This document shows positions 7,981 through 17,198 of a stretch of DNA of 64,000 nucleotides, piece by piece (position 1 is the first letter of the stretch; the number at the start of each line of letters is the position of its first letter). The translations under genes and the position numbers were made by a program. Below the pieces are notes generated by a model that ran no database searches, was not told the origin of the DNA, and worked only from the letters and a program-made list of their open reading frames with translations. This DNA comes from Arcanobacterium canis (GTDB taxonomy: Bacteria > Actinomycetota > Actinomycetes > Actinomycetales > Actinomycetaceae), in contig NZ_CP121208.1 of assembly GCF_029625435.1 (NCBI RefSeq), positions 372,001 to 436,000 of the forward strand, written 5' to 3'.

Positions 7981-9306
7981 ATGAAATTCACAAAGATGGC
8001 TGCGATTGCATCTGTGAGTGCAATTGCGCTCGCTGGATTTGCTGCTTGCTCGTCGTCGGGCTCAACTAGCAACGCCAAAGGCAAGGTGTACTTCCTGAAC
8101 TGGAAGCCGGAGCAGGAGCAAGCCTTCAAGTCAATCGCTGCCGAATACTCCAAGGCAAAGGGTGTGGATGTCAAAGTCGTGACCGCCGCGTCGGGCACCT
8201 ATGAGCAGACGTTGAAATCCGAAATTGCGAAGAGCGATGCCCCGACCCTCTTCCAGATCAACGGGCCAGTCGGCCTTGCCTCGTGGAATAAGTACGCACG
8301 TGATCTCACAGATACACCACTGGTGAAGTCACTCAAGGATGCGAACCTCGCACTTAAGGGCGAAGACGGTAAGGTCTACGGCACCCCGGCGGCTGTTGAA
8401 GGTTACGGAATCATCTACAACAAGGCCATCATGGACAAGTACTTCAGCCTTGCTGGAGCGAAGGCAAAGTCGGTTGACGAAATCAAGGGCTTCGCAAAGC
8501 TCAAGGAAGTTGCCGATGATATGCAGGCCAAGAAAGCTGAACTCGGAATCGATGGTGTTTTCGCCTCCACGTCGCTGGCTAGTGGTGAAGACTGGCGTTG
8601 GCAAACCCACTTGTCCAACGTCTCGATGTTCTACGAGTACAAGGATGCGGGTGTCACCGATGAGAAGACGGTAACCTTCAAGTACGCTGACAACTTCAAG
8701 AATCTCTTCGATCTGTACCTCACCGACTCAACCGTTGAGAAGAGTCTCGCCCCGTCAAAGACTGTCACCGATTCGATGTCTGAATTTGCTCTCGGCAAGG
8801 CAGCCATGGTCCAAAACGGTAACTGGGCGTGGAGCCAGATCAAGGACGTTGCCGGAAACGTGGTGAAGGAAGAGAACATCAAGTTCCTTCCGATGTATAC
8901 CGGAGTTGCTGGTGAAGAAAAGCAAGGTCTGGCTGTCGGCACCGAAGCGTTCATGGCAGTGAACAAGAAGGCTTCCGAAGCTGATCAGAAGGCCACGCTC
9001 GATTTCATCAACTGGCTCTACACCGACGACGCAGGCAAGAAGCACGTGATCAATGACCTGAGCTTTATTGCTCCTTACTCAAACTATGCTGAGGCTGATA
9101 CTCCATCCGATCCTCTCGCGAAGGAGATTTCCTCCTACATTTCGAACAAGAACCTCTACGCGGTTCCGTGGGTTTTCACCACCTACCCGTCGCAAAAGTT
9201 CAAGGATGATTTCGGTCAGGCGCTCGCGCAATACGCTTCGGGCAACCTTGACTGGGCCAAGGTGAAGTCCACGTTTGTGGACGGCTGGGCCACAGAGAAG
9301 AAGTAA
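7981..9306 (+). CDS. carbohydrate ABC importer, substrate-binding lipoprotein
   Basis: 441-residue family-1 extracellular binding protein that would capture a sugar or oligosaccharide outside the membrane. A lipoprotein signal is visible: basic start, hydrophobic core, lipobox LAGFAAC with lipidation at Cys23, and then a serine-rich linker. The mature part has the YGTPAAVEGYGIIYNK and FINWLYTDDAGKKHV stretches of the class. The ribosome site AAAGGAGG is strong. It heads an operon with two permeases, and a large hairpin between it and the first permease gene probably keeps the binding protein in excess. The exact sugar is unknown. Confidence 0.88.
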   Translation: MKFTKMAAIASVSAIALAGFAACSSSGSTSNAKGKVYFLNWKPEQEQAFKSIAAEYSKAKGVDVKVVTAASGTYEQTLKSEIAKSDAPTLFQINGPVGLASWNKYARDLTDTPLVKSLKDANLALKGEDGKVYGTPAAVEGYGIIYNKAIMDKYFSLAGAKAKSVDEIKGFAKLKEVADDMQAKKAELGIDGVFASTSLASGEDWRWQTHLSNVSMFYEYKDAGVTDEKTVTFKYADNFKNLFDLYLTDSTVEKSLAPSKTVTDSMSEFALGKAAMVQNGNWAWSQIKDVAGNVVKEENIKFLPMYTGVAGEEKQGLAVGTEAFMAVNKKASEADQKATLDFINWLYTDDAGKKHVINDLSFIAPYSNYAEADTPSDPLAKEISSYISNKNLYAVPWVFTTYPSQKFKDDFGQALAQYASGNLDWAKVKSTFVDGWATEKK

Positions 9307-9320
9307 TGACTCTCAATCGT

Positions 9321-9367
9321 GAAGGCCTCGGAGATACCGATCCGAAGTCGGTATCTGCGAGGCCTTC
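9321..9367 (+). promoter_or_regulatory. intercistronic stem-loop between binding protein and permease
   Basis: Twenty-base arms (9321-9340 and 9348-9367) pair with a single mismatch around a 7-base loop. There is no T-run. Position and size suit a partial terminator or RNA-stabilising element that gives more binding protein than permease. Confidence 0.7.
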
Positions 9368-9385
9368 GCCATGAATGGGGCGATT

Positions 9386-10231
9386 ATGCAAGCTCAGTTA
9401 AAGAAATATTTTCCAATCTTCGTCCTTCCCACGTTGATTGCATTCGCGGTGGCGTTTCTCGTTCCGTTTGTGATCGGTTTTGTGCTGTCTTTCTTTGAAT
9501 TCACCACGATTACGGACGCTACCTGGGTAGGGTTGGACAACTATAAAGCAGCTTTCGACGACCGATCAGGTTTCGTTGCGAGCTTCGGCTTCACGCTCAT
9601 GGTGGTGGTTGCTTCGGTGATCTTGGTGAACGTTTTCTCTTTCGCCATTGCCTGGTTGCTGACGCAGAAACTGCGCGGTACGAACATGTTCCGCACTGTA
9701 TTCTTCATGCCGAACTTGATTGGTGGAATCGTGTTGGGCTACACCTGGCAGGTCATGATCAACGCTGTTCTTGCCCAGTACAAGACCACCATCATCACGA
9801 ACTGGACCTACGGCTATATTGGAATGATCATGCTCATCAACTGGCAGTTGGTGGGATACATGATGATCATTTATATCGCGGGCCTACAAAACGTTCCGCC
9901 TGAGCTGGTCGAGGCTGCAGAAATCGACGGTGCTGGCCGCTGGAGCGTGTTGCGTCACGTCACTATCCCCATGGTGATGCCCGCGATCACGATCTGCCTC
10001 TTCTTAACCCTGTCGAATACATTCAAACTGTTCGATCAGAACCTCGCGTTAACTAACGGTGCTCCTCAAGGAAAAACTGAGATGGTGGCACTGAATATCG
10101 TCAACACCATGTTCGCCCGTGTCGGTGAAGAAGGCGTGGGCCAAGCAAAGGCTGTGCTCTTCGTCGTGGTCGTGGTGGTGATTGCGATGGTGCAACTTTC
10201 GGCTACTCGCAGGAAGGAAATCGAAGCATGA
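9386..10231 (+). CDS. carbohydrate ABC importer, permease 1 (MsmF/UgpA type)
   Basis: 281-residue inner-membrane permease with six hydrophobic segments. The cytoplasmic EAA loop near residue 180 reads VEAAEIDGAGRWSVLRHVTIP, with the glycine that docks to the ATPase. The start at 9386 (MQAQLKKYF) is preferred over 9371 because GGGG lies just before it and the upstream ATG is directly after the hairpin with no ribosome site. It overlaps the next permease gene by ATGA. No ATPase gene is present in the cluster, so a shared MsmK/UgpC-like ATPase encoded elsewhere is expected. Confidence 0.88.
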   Translation: MQAQLKKYFPIFVLPTLIAFAVAFLVPFVIGFVLSFFEFTTITDATWVGLDNYKAAFDDRSGFVASFGFTLMVVVASVILVNVFSFAIAWLLTQKLRGTNMFRTVFFMPNLIGGIVLGYTWQVMINAVLAQYKTTIITNWTYGYIGMIMLINWQLVGYMMIIYIAGLQNVPPELVEAAEIDGAGRWSVLRHVTIPMVMPAITICLFLTLSNTFKLFDQNLALTNGAPQGKTEMVALNIVNTMFARVGEEGVGQAKAVLFVVVVVVIAMVQLSATRRKEIEA

Positions 10232-11067
10232 TGCACTCCAAAGCTGGAAAAGCTCTGTCATACGTCATTCTGATTCTCCTGACCTTGGTGTTCATCGGGC
10301 CGATTCTCTTCATCTTGATGAACTCCTTCAAATCGAAGTTTTCTATCGCCTCTCATCCATTTGCCCTGCCGTTAGGGGAAATGTGGACAGGCCTAGAAAA
10401 CTACGCGACTGGCCTCGCTCTGTCGGGCTTCTTCATGGCGATTGTCTGGAGCTTCGTGATCACGATCTTGTCTGTGGCAGCCATCGTGTTTTTCTGTGCG
10501 ATGACCGCCTACTACATCACTCGTGTCAAGACGTGGTACACATCGGCGCTCTACTACATGTTTGTCTTTTCGATGGTGATCCCGTTCCAGATGGTCATGT
10601 TTCCCACTGTGAAGATCGCCGACACCCTCGGATTGAACAACCCCTGGGGGATCGTGGTGCTTTACGTGGGCTTCGGCGCAGGACTATCAGTGTTCATGTT
10701 CGCCGGTTTCATCAAATCGATCCCGCTTGAGATCGAAGAAGCGGCAACCATTGACGGAGCAGGCGTTCTCAAGACCTACTTCTTTGTGGTCTTGCCGATC
10801 CTCAAGCCCACCGCAATCACGGTGGCAATCCTCAACGCCATGTGGGTCTGGAACGACTATCTTCTGCCGTACCTGACCATCGGTTTATCTACTGACTATA
10901 AGACCATTCCCGTGGTCATCCAGCAGCTGGTGGGATCAAACGGTAACCGTGACATGGGCGCTCTCATGGCAATGCTCGTTTTGGCAATCGTGCCGATCGT
11001 GATCTTCTACATTGCGATGCAGAAGTACATTATCAAGGGAGTTGCTGCGGGAGCGGTGAAGGGATAA
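10228..11067 (+). CDS. carbohydrate ABC importer, permease 2 (MsmG/UgpE type)
   Basis: 279-residue partner permease with six hydrophobic segments. Its EAA loop (IEEAATIDGAGVLKTYFFVVLP, about residue 170) and the C-terminal AMQKYIIKGVAAGAVKG are standard for the MalG/MsmG class. The start overlaps the stop of the first permease gene (ATGA), implying translational coupling, and AGGAAGG lies upstream. The stop is followed directly by the GTG start of the DUF624 gene. Together the two permeases form the channel for the upstream binding protein. Confidence 0.9.
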   Translation: MMHSKAGKALSYVILILLTLVFIGPILFILMNSFKSKFSIASHPFALPLGEMWTGLENYATGLALSGFFMAIVWSFVITILSVAAIVFFCAMTAYYITRVKTWYTSALYYMFVFSMVIPFQMVMFPTVKIADTLGLNNPWGIVVLYVGFGAGLSVFMFAGFIKSIPLEIEEAATIDGAGVLKTYFFVVLPILKPTAITVAILNAMWVWNDYLLPYLTIGLSTDYKTIPVVIQQLVGSNGNRDMGALMAMLVLAIVPIVIFYIAMQKYIIKGVAAGAVKG

Positions 11068-11748
11068 GTGGCACGTCACTTATTCTCCCAGGACTCAGGC
11101 TTTGCCCGAGTCCTGGCTCTTCTTGCCGACGTCGCAGTGGTGTCGATGGCCCTGACACTCACGGCTATCCCTGTGGTCACCTTTGGTGCAGGTTTAGCTG
11201 CGGCGAATGTTGTGGTGGGCCAGCTGATCGCTGACGACGGCGCACACCCGTGGCGTACATTTTGGCGGATTTTTGTCCGATCATTGAAAATGGCGACTGC
11301 GGGGTGGCTCCTCCTTCTTGCATGTTGGTTCACAGTGATCTATGAACTCATGCTGTTGCATACCGAAACAGGGTTGCTCGTCGATGGAATGCGAATCGGC
11401 TTGTTCAGTGCCGCAATTCTTTCATCGCTCGTCGCCCAATGGTTCTTCGCACTGGCAGGTCACGCCAACGCCGGCCTTTCGACGTCGGGAAATATGGGTC
11501 ACAAACAAACTGCGCCGATGTCGTTCGTTTCGTTACTGACGACGTCGCTCCTGTGCGCGATTCGGTACTTACCGGCAAGCACATTAGGAATAGTGCTATG
11601 GGCTAGCCCAATCTTTGCTGTATGGATATGGCCTGAACTCGTACCGACGCTCATCTTTTTTATGATGGTTTTTATCCCGGCATTCGTGCTCTACCTGAAG
11701 ACCTTTCTCATCGGAGAAAAAGTGCGAGAAGTGGCAGGCCGCTGCTGA
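11068..11748 (+). CDS. DUF624 (YesL-like) membrane protein
   Basis: 226-residue protein with about five hydrophobic segments; the opening ALTLTAIPVVTFGAGLAAA fits DUF624. Members commonly sit at the end of sugar ABC operons, as here, but their role is not known; an accessory or regulatory role in sugar uptake is a guess from position. GTG at 11068 follows the permease stop with no gap. A strong hairpin comes 12 bp after the stop. Confidence 0.75.
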   Translation: MARHLFSQDSGFARVLALLADVAVVSMALTLTAIPVVTFGAGLAAANVVVGQLIADDGAHPWRTFWRIFVRSLKMATAGWLLLLACWFTVIYELMLLHTETGLLVDGMRIGLFSAAILSSLVAQWFFALAGHANAGLSTSGNMGHKQTAPMSFVSLLTTSLLCAIRYLPASTLGIVLWASPIFAVWIWPELVPTLIFFMMVFIPAFVLYLKTFLIGEKVREVAGRC

Positions 11749-11760
11749 GATATGGCCAGG

Positions 11761-11806
11761 AACGCTTGTGGGCAACATGCCAAGGGGTATGTTGCCCACA
11801 AGCGTT
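11761..11806. terminator. bidirectional terminator hairpin
   Basis: Perfect 18-bp stem (11761-11778 with 11789-11806, 10-base loop) between the convergent DUF624 and S66 peptidase genes. Its last base is the first base of the S66 stop codon complement. Confidence 0.85.
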
Positions 11807-12843
11807 TAATCGTTGAAGTGCCCAATGACAGCACGGTTGCACGGATCGAGCGTTATCTCACCGCCGTAGGGGAGAATAAGCTGTGGACGAGTATGGCCGA
11901 AGGGAAGATCGAGGCAAACAGTGAGATCTTCGCGGTAGCGTGCAATGTTCGAAAGTAAAAACTCGTAATACGCCATCCTCTTGGCATCAAGTTCAGCATC
12001 AGATTCTTTGGGTTTGTCACGATCAGAGACTACCGGGCGTGCGAATGCCAGTCCGGCTGCGGCGTCGAGATAGCCACGTTCACCCATTGCGCGGATCCAG
12101 CGTCCAACGTAGTCCGCTGGAGGAAGAAGCTCGGAAGTTTCAAAAATAAGAATGGCACCCTCAAGTTCATCTGCATCAGGCAAACGATCAGCGATGGCGA
12201 GTTGGTCGATCACTTCGAGACAACCGCCCCAGGTGCGTCCGCGAACTGGTGATTCATTGCCAAAAAATTCGAGAGGAAGCGCTGGGCCGCGCGGGGAAGG
12301 CTCACAGACCGCACGAGGATCGGACCAGTCGAAACCGTAATCTTGTGAGGTCTGCGAAATAGGGAGAACGATGTCTCCCTGTGCAAACATTGCTGCTTTC
12401 AATGTGTGGATATGGGCATCATCAACGTGTGGGCCAGTCAGGTGTACCATTGTCGAGCCGCCGTGGAAGGAGCTTACGCCCAGCCCCCACAGCCAATTGA
12501 GGATATTCGTATTGTCGGAGTATCCGAAGAACGGTTTTGGATCGGCTACGGGCAACTCCGGATCGAGGAGAGGAACCACTTCAATGAGATCGTCCCCGCC
12601 CACCGTCGTGAAAATTGCCCGGATCGATGGGTCGGCGAATGCTGCATTAACATCGGCTGCACGTTCGGCAGGAGCGGCTCCCATTGCGCGAGTGGTGGGG
12701 TACTCCACCGGCTCAACGTGCAGCTCATTTTTGAGACGTTCCAGAGCTTGCTCATGTAGCTGAGGGAAATATGCGGGCGCTGCCCAGGCCGGTGATAGGA
12801 CAGCAACTCTGTCACCTGGTGTGACGCGCTGTGGTGAAATCAC
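11806..12843 (-). CDS. S66-family peptidase (LD-carboxypeptidase/MccF-like)
   Basis: 345-residue cytoplasmic serine peptidase. The nucleophile is Ser109 in GYSDNTN; the other expected catalytic residues are a glutamate in LIFETSE (about 235) and a histidine in LPFGHTRP near residue 320. The S66 family holds LD-carboxypeptidase A, which trims recycled muropeptides, and MccF, which cleaves microcin C. Length and the SDNT signature lean to the MccF-like side, but a wall-recycling role is equally possible. Start is GTG with GGAG six bases upstream. It is monocistronic, and its stop touches the terminator shared with the sugar-transporter operon. Confidence 0.82.
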   Translation of the reverse strand: MISPQRVTPGDRVAVLSPAWAAPAYFPQLHEQALERLKNELHVEPVEYPTTRAMGAAPAERAADVNAAFADPSIRAIFTTVGGDDLIEVVPLLDPELPVADPKPFFGYSDNTNILNWLWGLGVSSFHGGSTMVHLTGPHVDDAHIHTLKAAMFAQGDIVLPISQTSQDYGFDWSDPRAVCEPSPRGPALPLEFFGNESPVRGRTWGGCLEVIDQLAIADRLPDADELEGAILIFETSELLPPADYVGRWIRAMGERGYLDAAAGLAFARPVVSDRDKPKESDAELDAKRMAYYEFLLSNIARYREDLTVCLDLPFGHTRPQLILPYGGEITLDPCNRAVIGHFND

Positions 12844-13043
12844 AAGTTACTCCATAGTCTGTGATGAATGGGGCTAATGACCATGCTACGTGTTATTTCG
12901 TGAGCGATCAGATCGTGGGGGCCATCATTATTGTCAGCTTCACATCTGTACGTCGTGATAGCTGCATAACAGGCGATGCTCATTGCGTTTCATAGACGCG
13001 GTATTGCCGACTACTATTGAACAGTGGCAAATCATGACATCTC

Positions 13044-13049
13044 AAGGAG
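13044..13049 (+). promoter_or_regulatory. ribosome site deciding the Pcs start
   Basis: AAGGAG lies five bases before the ATG at 13054 and rules out the ATG 30 bases upstream, which has no ribosome site. Confidence 0.7.
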
Positions 13050-13053
13050 AACA

Positions 13054-13776
13054 ATGAACTACACCTGGAAACAGAAAATTGCTGCCTGGGCGGTCCACGC
13101 GTTGACGATGTCTGGTTTGGTTTTTGCTTGCCTAGCAGCACTTTCACTGATGCATGGCGAGCTGAAAATGATGTGGCTTTATCTTGGTATCGCCATGCTG
13201 ATTGACGGAATTGATGGAACTTTTGCACGGGCAGCGAAAGTGCGAGAGGTTATTCCGTGGTTTAACGGGAGCGTTGTGGACATCGCTGTTGACTACATTA
13301 CGTGGTCGTTCTTGCCTGCACTGTTCATGTATCTCTATCTACCGTTCGGCCATGCCGTGCTGGCCTTTGTTGCCATGATTGCCGTCGTCACCTCGTCGAT
13401 GTTCTGCTATGCGAATGAAGGCGAAAAATCTTCTGATAACTATTTCGTTGGATTCCCCGCAGCGTGGAACATTGTGGCCGTGTGTCTGTGGATCTTGCAC
13501 GTTCCCGGTTGGCTCAACGTCGTTATCGTTGCTGTACTCGTGATCCTCACTTTTATCCCGACCTACTACACGCATCCGTTCCGCGTGAAGAAAATGATGA
13601 TTGCGAATATTGTCGTTTCCCTCGTCTGGGTTGGTGCTACTGCTGGACTCGTCGCGACTTATGGCACACAGCCGCTGTGGCTACACATCACGTTCTGGGT
13701 GAGCGGATTGTGGTTCCTCGTCACCGGGGCCATCCGCACGGTCACTGGTCAAGATGCTGCCGCGCAGCTTTCTTGA
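13054..13776 (+). CDS. pcs: phosphatidylcholine synthase
   Basis: 240-residue integral membrane enzyme of the CDP-alcohol phosphatidyltransferase family; Pcs condenses choline with CDP-diacylglycerol to phosphatidylcholine in one step. The full catalytic motif is present: D51-x2-D54-G55-x2-A58-R59, then G72-x3-D76-x3-D80. The surrounding sequence (DGIDGTFARAAKVREV, GSVVDIAVDY) is the Pcs subtype rather than phosphatidylglycerol- or inositol-phosphate synthases. About seven or eight hydrophobic segments are visible. The next gene, 16 bp away, encodes a glycerophosphodiester phosphodiesterase, which fits phosphocholine-lipid turnover. Choline must come from outside, as expected for a host-associated species. 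Confidence 0.85.
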   Translation: MNYTWKQKIAAWAVHALTMSGLVFACLAALSLMHGELKMMWLYLGIAMLIDGIDGTFARAAKVREVIPWFNGSVVDIAVDYITWSFLPALFMYLYLPFGHAVLAFVAMIAVVTSSMFCYANEGEKSSDNYFVGFPAAWNIVAVCLWILHVPGWLNVVIVAVLVILTFIPTYYTHPFRVKKMMIANIVVSLVWVGATAGLVATYGTQPLWLHITFWVSGLWFLVTGAIRTVTGQDAAAQLS

Positions 13777-13792
13777 GCGTAAAAGGAATGAC

Positions 13793-14527
13793 ATGACAAC
13801 TGTTATCGGACACCGTGGCCTGTCAGCTCTGGCACCGGAAAATACACTTGCCGCGTTCCACGCGGTTCTTGACCACGGCATGAACTGGATCGAAACAGAC
13901 GTCGATGTGATTGCAGACGGTACCCCGATCCTGATCCACGATTCGTCGCTAGACCGCACAACGAATCGTGCGGGGAGCTATTCGCATCTGACCAGCAGTG
14001 ATCTTCCTCTCGACGCCGGGGCGTGGTTTGCCCCTGAATTCACAGGCGAACCATTACCGACACTTGCTCAGCTCGTCGATCTGATGAATGAGCGCGGACT
14101 CAATGCAAATATTGAGATTAAGCCTAACGAAGAGACCAAGGATCGTGCGCTTGCTGTGATCGATGGTGTGATTGAACAATGCGAACGCCTCAACGAGGGG
14201 CGAGAAGTCATTATTTCCTCGTTCAATCACGTGTTGCTTTACATTTTCTCGCAGCGTTGCACAAAATGGCCCATCGGTTTGCTCTACGAAAACAAAATCG
14301 GTGACGACTGGCGTAGCGTTGCTGAACTTGTGGGGGCGAGCTACATCCATCCACAAGAATCTCTCCTGACACGCGAACTCGTGAAGAGTTTTCACGATGC
14401 AGGATTGAAAGTGAACGCGTGGACCGTCAATGATCGTGCTCGGGCAAATCTGCTGATTAATTGGGGCGTTGACGGCCTCATTTCAAATGTTCCACACGAA
14501 CTGGACGATCTGTGCCGCAGCCGGTGA
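13793..14527 (+). CDS. glycerophosphodiester phosphodiesterase
   Basis: 244-residue GDPD/UgpQ-type enzyme that splits glycerophosphodiesters such as glycerophosphocholine into glycerol 3-phosphate and the alcohol. It has the HRG motif at 7-9, ENTLAAF, ETDVDV and HDSSLDRTT metal and substrate motifs, and ends with VNAWTVND. No signal peptide is seen, so it probably acts inside the cell. ATG at 13793 has AAAGGA upstream. It lies 16 bp after pcs on the same strand and would return choline and glycerophosphate from degraded phosphatidylcholine. Confidence 0.9.
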   Translation: MTTVIGHRGLSALAPENTLAAFHAVLDHGMNWIETDVDVIADGTPILIHDSSLDRTTNRAGSYSHLTSSDLPLDAGAWFAPEFTGEPLPTLAQLVDLMNERGLNANIEIKPNEETKDRALAVIDGVIEQCERLNEGREVIISSFNHVLLYIFSQRCTKWPIGLLYENKIGDDWRSVAELVGASYIHPQESLLTRELVKSFHDAGLKVNAWTVNDRARANLLINWGVDGLISNVPHELDDLCRSR

Positions 14528-14541
14528 ATGCCGTCGGCGTA

Positions 14542-15129
14542 TCAGTTATCCTCAAGGAGTTCGCGAGCATTTCCCTCAAATTCTGAGGCTTCCCAGACCT
14601 CAGCGGCAGCCCGGAGGTTGATCAGTCCCATGAGAACGCCCACGGCGATATCCCACCAGGGCGATGGAGAAACGAATGTCGCGATTCCTGCGCCAATAAT
14701 CGCAATATTGCCGATTGCATCGTTGCGTGCGGCCAGCCAGGCTCCCTTCACCAGGGAGCCTTTCTCATGGCGTATTCCGATGAGTATCCACGCAGCGAGC
14801 AGGTTAGCAGCCAATGCGCCCACAGCGGTCCACGTCAGCGCACCAGCAGAAGGCGTGGCACCGCCAATAATTTTGATGACCGCCGTCGTTAAAGCGGCCA
14901 GAGCAGGCAAAAGAATAATGCCAGCGAGCACGCGGCCTGCCACCCGACGTCGAGCAGCAGGCCACGCGAGGGCGACAAAAACGAGCAGATTGATTGCGGT
15001 GTCTTCGAAGAAGTCCACCGAGTCGGCGAAGAGCGATACCGAGCCAATCACAGACGCAACGACCACTTCGATGAGGAAGTAGACGCCGTTGATCGCGGCA
15101 ACCGCAGCAACTTTTTGTCGCAGATTCAT
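14542..15129 (-). CDS. short CDF-type cation transporter
   Basis: 195-residue membrane protein with about six hydrophobic segments. Residues 35-43 (ADSVDFFED) match the second-helix metal site of cation diffusion facilitators, with Asp replacing the usual His. The fifth-helix site reads RNDAIGN instead of H-x3-D. The cytoplasmic metal-sensing C-terminal domain of normal CDF proteins is missing. Zinc or another divalent metal is therefore only a guess. No Shine-Dalgarno is visible; TATATT lies four bases before the ATG. It is the last gene of a possible pyrG-DUF4870-CDF string and converges on the diesterase gene 14 bp away. Confidence 0.7.
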   Translation of the reverse strand: MNLRQKVAAVAAINGVYFLIEVVVASVIGSVSLFADSVDFFEDTAINLLVFVALAWPAARRRVAGRVLAGIILLPALAALTTAVIKIIGGATPSAGALTWTAVGALAANLLAAWILIGIRHEKGSLVKGAWLAARNDAIGNIAIIGAGIATFVSPSPWWDIAVGVLMGLINLRAAAEVWEASEFEGNARELLEDN

Positions 15130-15156
15130 GAGTAATATATGTCCGAAACGTCGTAT

Positions 15157-15534
15157 TTACGACAGAATCCGGATTTGGAATGGGTAGCGGTAGAGACGAT
15201 TGTTTGAGGTGGCGATGGTGGCCCGAAGGTGGCACCACACCATCAAGACAAACGACAAAATAATCAAGGGGATGCCGATCCATGCAAAGATCAGTGTGAT
15301 CGTCAGGAACCAGCCGATCCAGCTCATGACCTGCAACCCCACATTGAAGTTGAAAGACTGTGCGGATGCTCGGCGCACGAACTCAGAGTCATGTTTTTTC
15401 ACCACCCACACCACGAGCGGGCCGATAAATGCTAGCCAACCTGCCGACACGAGCCAGGCAATGAGAGCAGAAAGATGCGCGCCAATTGCCCAGGTGCGTT
15501 CCTCGGAGGACGGGGGAAGAGAGGAAACAGTCAT
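15157..15534 (-). CDS. DUF4870 membrane protein
   Basis: 125-residue protein with three hydrophobic segments. The W-AIGAHLSAL start, FIGPLVVWVVKKHDSEFV and SAQSFNFN stretches are the DUF4870 (Tic20-like) signature. Function is unknown. Its ATG shares one base with the pyrG stop (TAATG), so translation is coupled to CTP synthase. The CDF-type gene follows 27 bp later in the same direction. Confidence 0.8.
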   Translation of the reverse strand: MTVSSLPPSSEERTWAIGAHLSALIAWLVSAGWLAFIGPLVVWVVKKHDSEFVRRASAQSFNFNVGLQVMSWIGWFLTITLIFAWIGIPLIILSFVLMVWCHLRATIATSNNRLYRYPFQIRILS

Positions 15535-17198
15535 TATGCGTTTTTCCTTTCGATTGCGGCTTTGATCAGGCCTGCGAAGAGAGGATTGGCGTGGGTAGGA
15601 CGCGAGGTAAATTCAGGGTGAGCCTGAGTAGCGATGTAATACGGGTGAAGATCACGATCGAGTTCGACGTACTCCACCAATGAACCATCGGGCGATGTTC
15701 CGCTGACTTTAAGGCCAACTGCTTCGAGACGATCACGGTAGGCTTGGTTGTATTCGTAGCGGTGGCGGTGACGCTCTGCCACCGACGTCGTGCCGTAAAC
15801 CTGCGCAGCGAGTGATCCGTCAACCAGGACAGCCGGATATGAGCCCAAACGCATGGTGCCCCCTAAATCGCCGCCGTCAACGAACTGCTTCTGCTCGTCA
15901 ATCGTCGAAATAACAGGATCGGGAGTTTCCGGATCAAATTCGGTTGACGATGCTGCCTCCAGCCCCAACAGATTGCGCGCAGCTTCGATCACCATTGACT
16001 GCAATCCGAGGCAGATGCCCAGGGTAGGGATGCGATGTTCACGGGCATAGCGCAGCGCGCCCACTTTTCCGTCTAAGCCGCGCACTCCGAACCCTCCGGG
16101 GACGAGTACTGCATCGACATCAGCAAGATGAGCGTGAGCACCGTCGAGAGTTTCACACGAGTCTGCAGGCACCCACACAATTTCGACGTCGGCCCAGTGA
16201 GCGAATCCTCCGGCGTGGAGAGCCTCGACGACGGAGAGGTAGGCATCTTTCAAATCGATATATTTGCCCACCAGTGCCACGCGTACCCGATGTTTTGGCG
16301 AGCGCACGCGCTCAAGAAGACCATTCCAGGAGTCCCATTCCACATCGTGTGTGGGCAGATCGAGCTTGCGTGCCACATAAGAATCGAGTCCTTCATTGAA
16401 CAATGTCACCGGCACCTCATAGATTGACGAGGCGTCTTGGCATTCGATTACGCCCATGTCATCCACGTCGCACATGAGGGCGATTTTGCTCTTCACAGAC
16501 GCGGGCAAGGGGCGCTCACAACGCAACACGACGGCGTCGGGCTGGATACCCACTTGGCGCAACTGCGCAACCGAATGCTGGGTTGGCTTGGTCTTGAGTT
16601 CACCACCTGCCGCAAGATACGGCACCAACGACACGTGAATAAAGAAACAGTTGTCGCGGCCGAGTTTTTGGCGGACCTGCCGGGCTGCTTCGAGGAAAGG
16701 CTGCGATTCGATGTCGCCTACTGTTCCGCCGATTTCCGTGATGACGACGTCGGGGCGGTCGTTGTCAACCTCAGCTTGGGCACGCATCCGCGAGATAATT
16801 TCGTTCGTAATATGTGGGATGACCTGAACGCATTCGCCGAGATATTCGCCTGCCCGTTCGCGTCGAAGCACATTTTGATACACCTGACCTGTGGTGGCGT
16901 TGGCGTCACCAGTGAAAGCTTCGTCCAAGAATCGCTCGTAGTGGCCAATGTCGAGATCGGTTTCAGCGCCGTCATTGGTGACGAAAACTTCGCCGTGTTG
17001 GAAGGGGTTCATTGTGCCGGGATCGACGTTGACGTAGGGGTCGAGTTTTTGCATCGCAACTTTTGCACCACGTGCTTTGAGTAGCGTGCCGAGGGAAGCT
17101 GCAGTAATGCCTTTGCCAAGTGAGGAAGCCACGCCGCCAGTGACAAAAATATGGCGAACTGGGCGGGAATTTCCATGGGAACGAGAAATACTATCCAT
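15534..17198 (-). CDS. pyrG: CTP synthase
   Basis: 554-residue enzyme that makes CTP from UTP, ATP and glutamine in the cytoplasm. The synthetase part starts with [16 protein letters not shown] (16-31); the glutaminase part has the nucleophile in GICLGLQ near residue 390 and a terminal histidine/glutamate pair in AQAHPEF near 525. Length is normal. No Shine-Dalgarno is visible; ATCTTA on the plus strand (17207-17212; TAAGAT on the coding strand) lies eight bases upstream, so the mRNA may have almost no leader. The gene is divergent from the SNF2 helicase and overlaps DUF4870 by one base. Confidence 0.97.
   Translation of the reverse strand: MDSISRSHGNSRPVRHIFVTGGVASSLGKGITAASLGTLLKARGAKVAMQKLDPYVNVDPGTMNPFQHGEVFVTNDGAETDLDIGHYERFLDEAFTGDANATTGQVYQNVLRRERAGEYLGECVQVIPHITNEIISRMRAQAEVDNDRPDVVITEIGGTVGDIESQPFLEAARQVRQKLGRDNCFFIHVSLVPYLAAGGELKTKPTQHSVAQLRQVGIQPDAVVLRCERPLPASVKSKIALMCDVDDMGVIECQDASSIYEVPVTLFNEGLDSYVARKLDLPTHDVEWDSWNGLLERVRSPKHRVRVALVGKYIDLKDAYLSVVEALHAGGFAHWADVEIVWVPADSCETLDGAHAHLADVDAVLVPGGFGVRGLDGKVGALRYAREHRIPTLGICLGLQSMVIEAARNLLGLEAASSTEFDPETPDPVISTIDEQKQFVDGGDLGGTMRLGSYPAVLVDGSLAAQVYGTTSVAERHRHRYEYNQAYRDRLEAVGLKVSGTSPDGSLVEYVELDRDLHPYYIATQAHPEFTSRPTHANPLFAGLIKAAIERKNA

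Noticed and set aside
16437-17084. 215-codon open frame antisense to pyrG
   Set aside because: It is fully inside the conserved CTP synthase gene, without ribosome site or family match.
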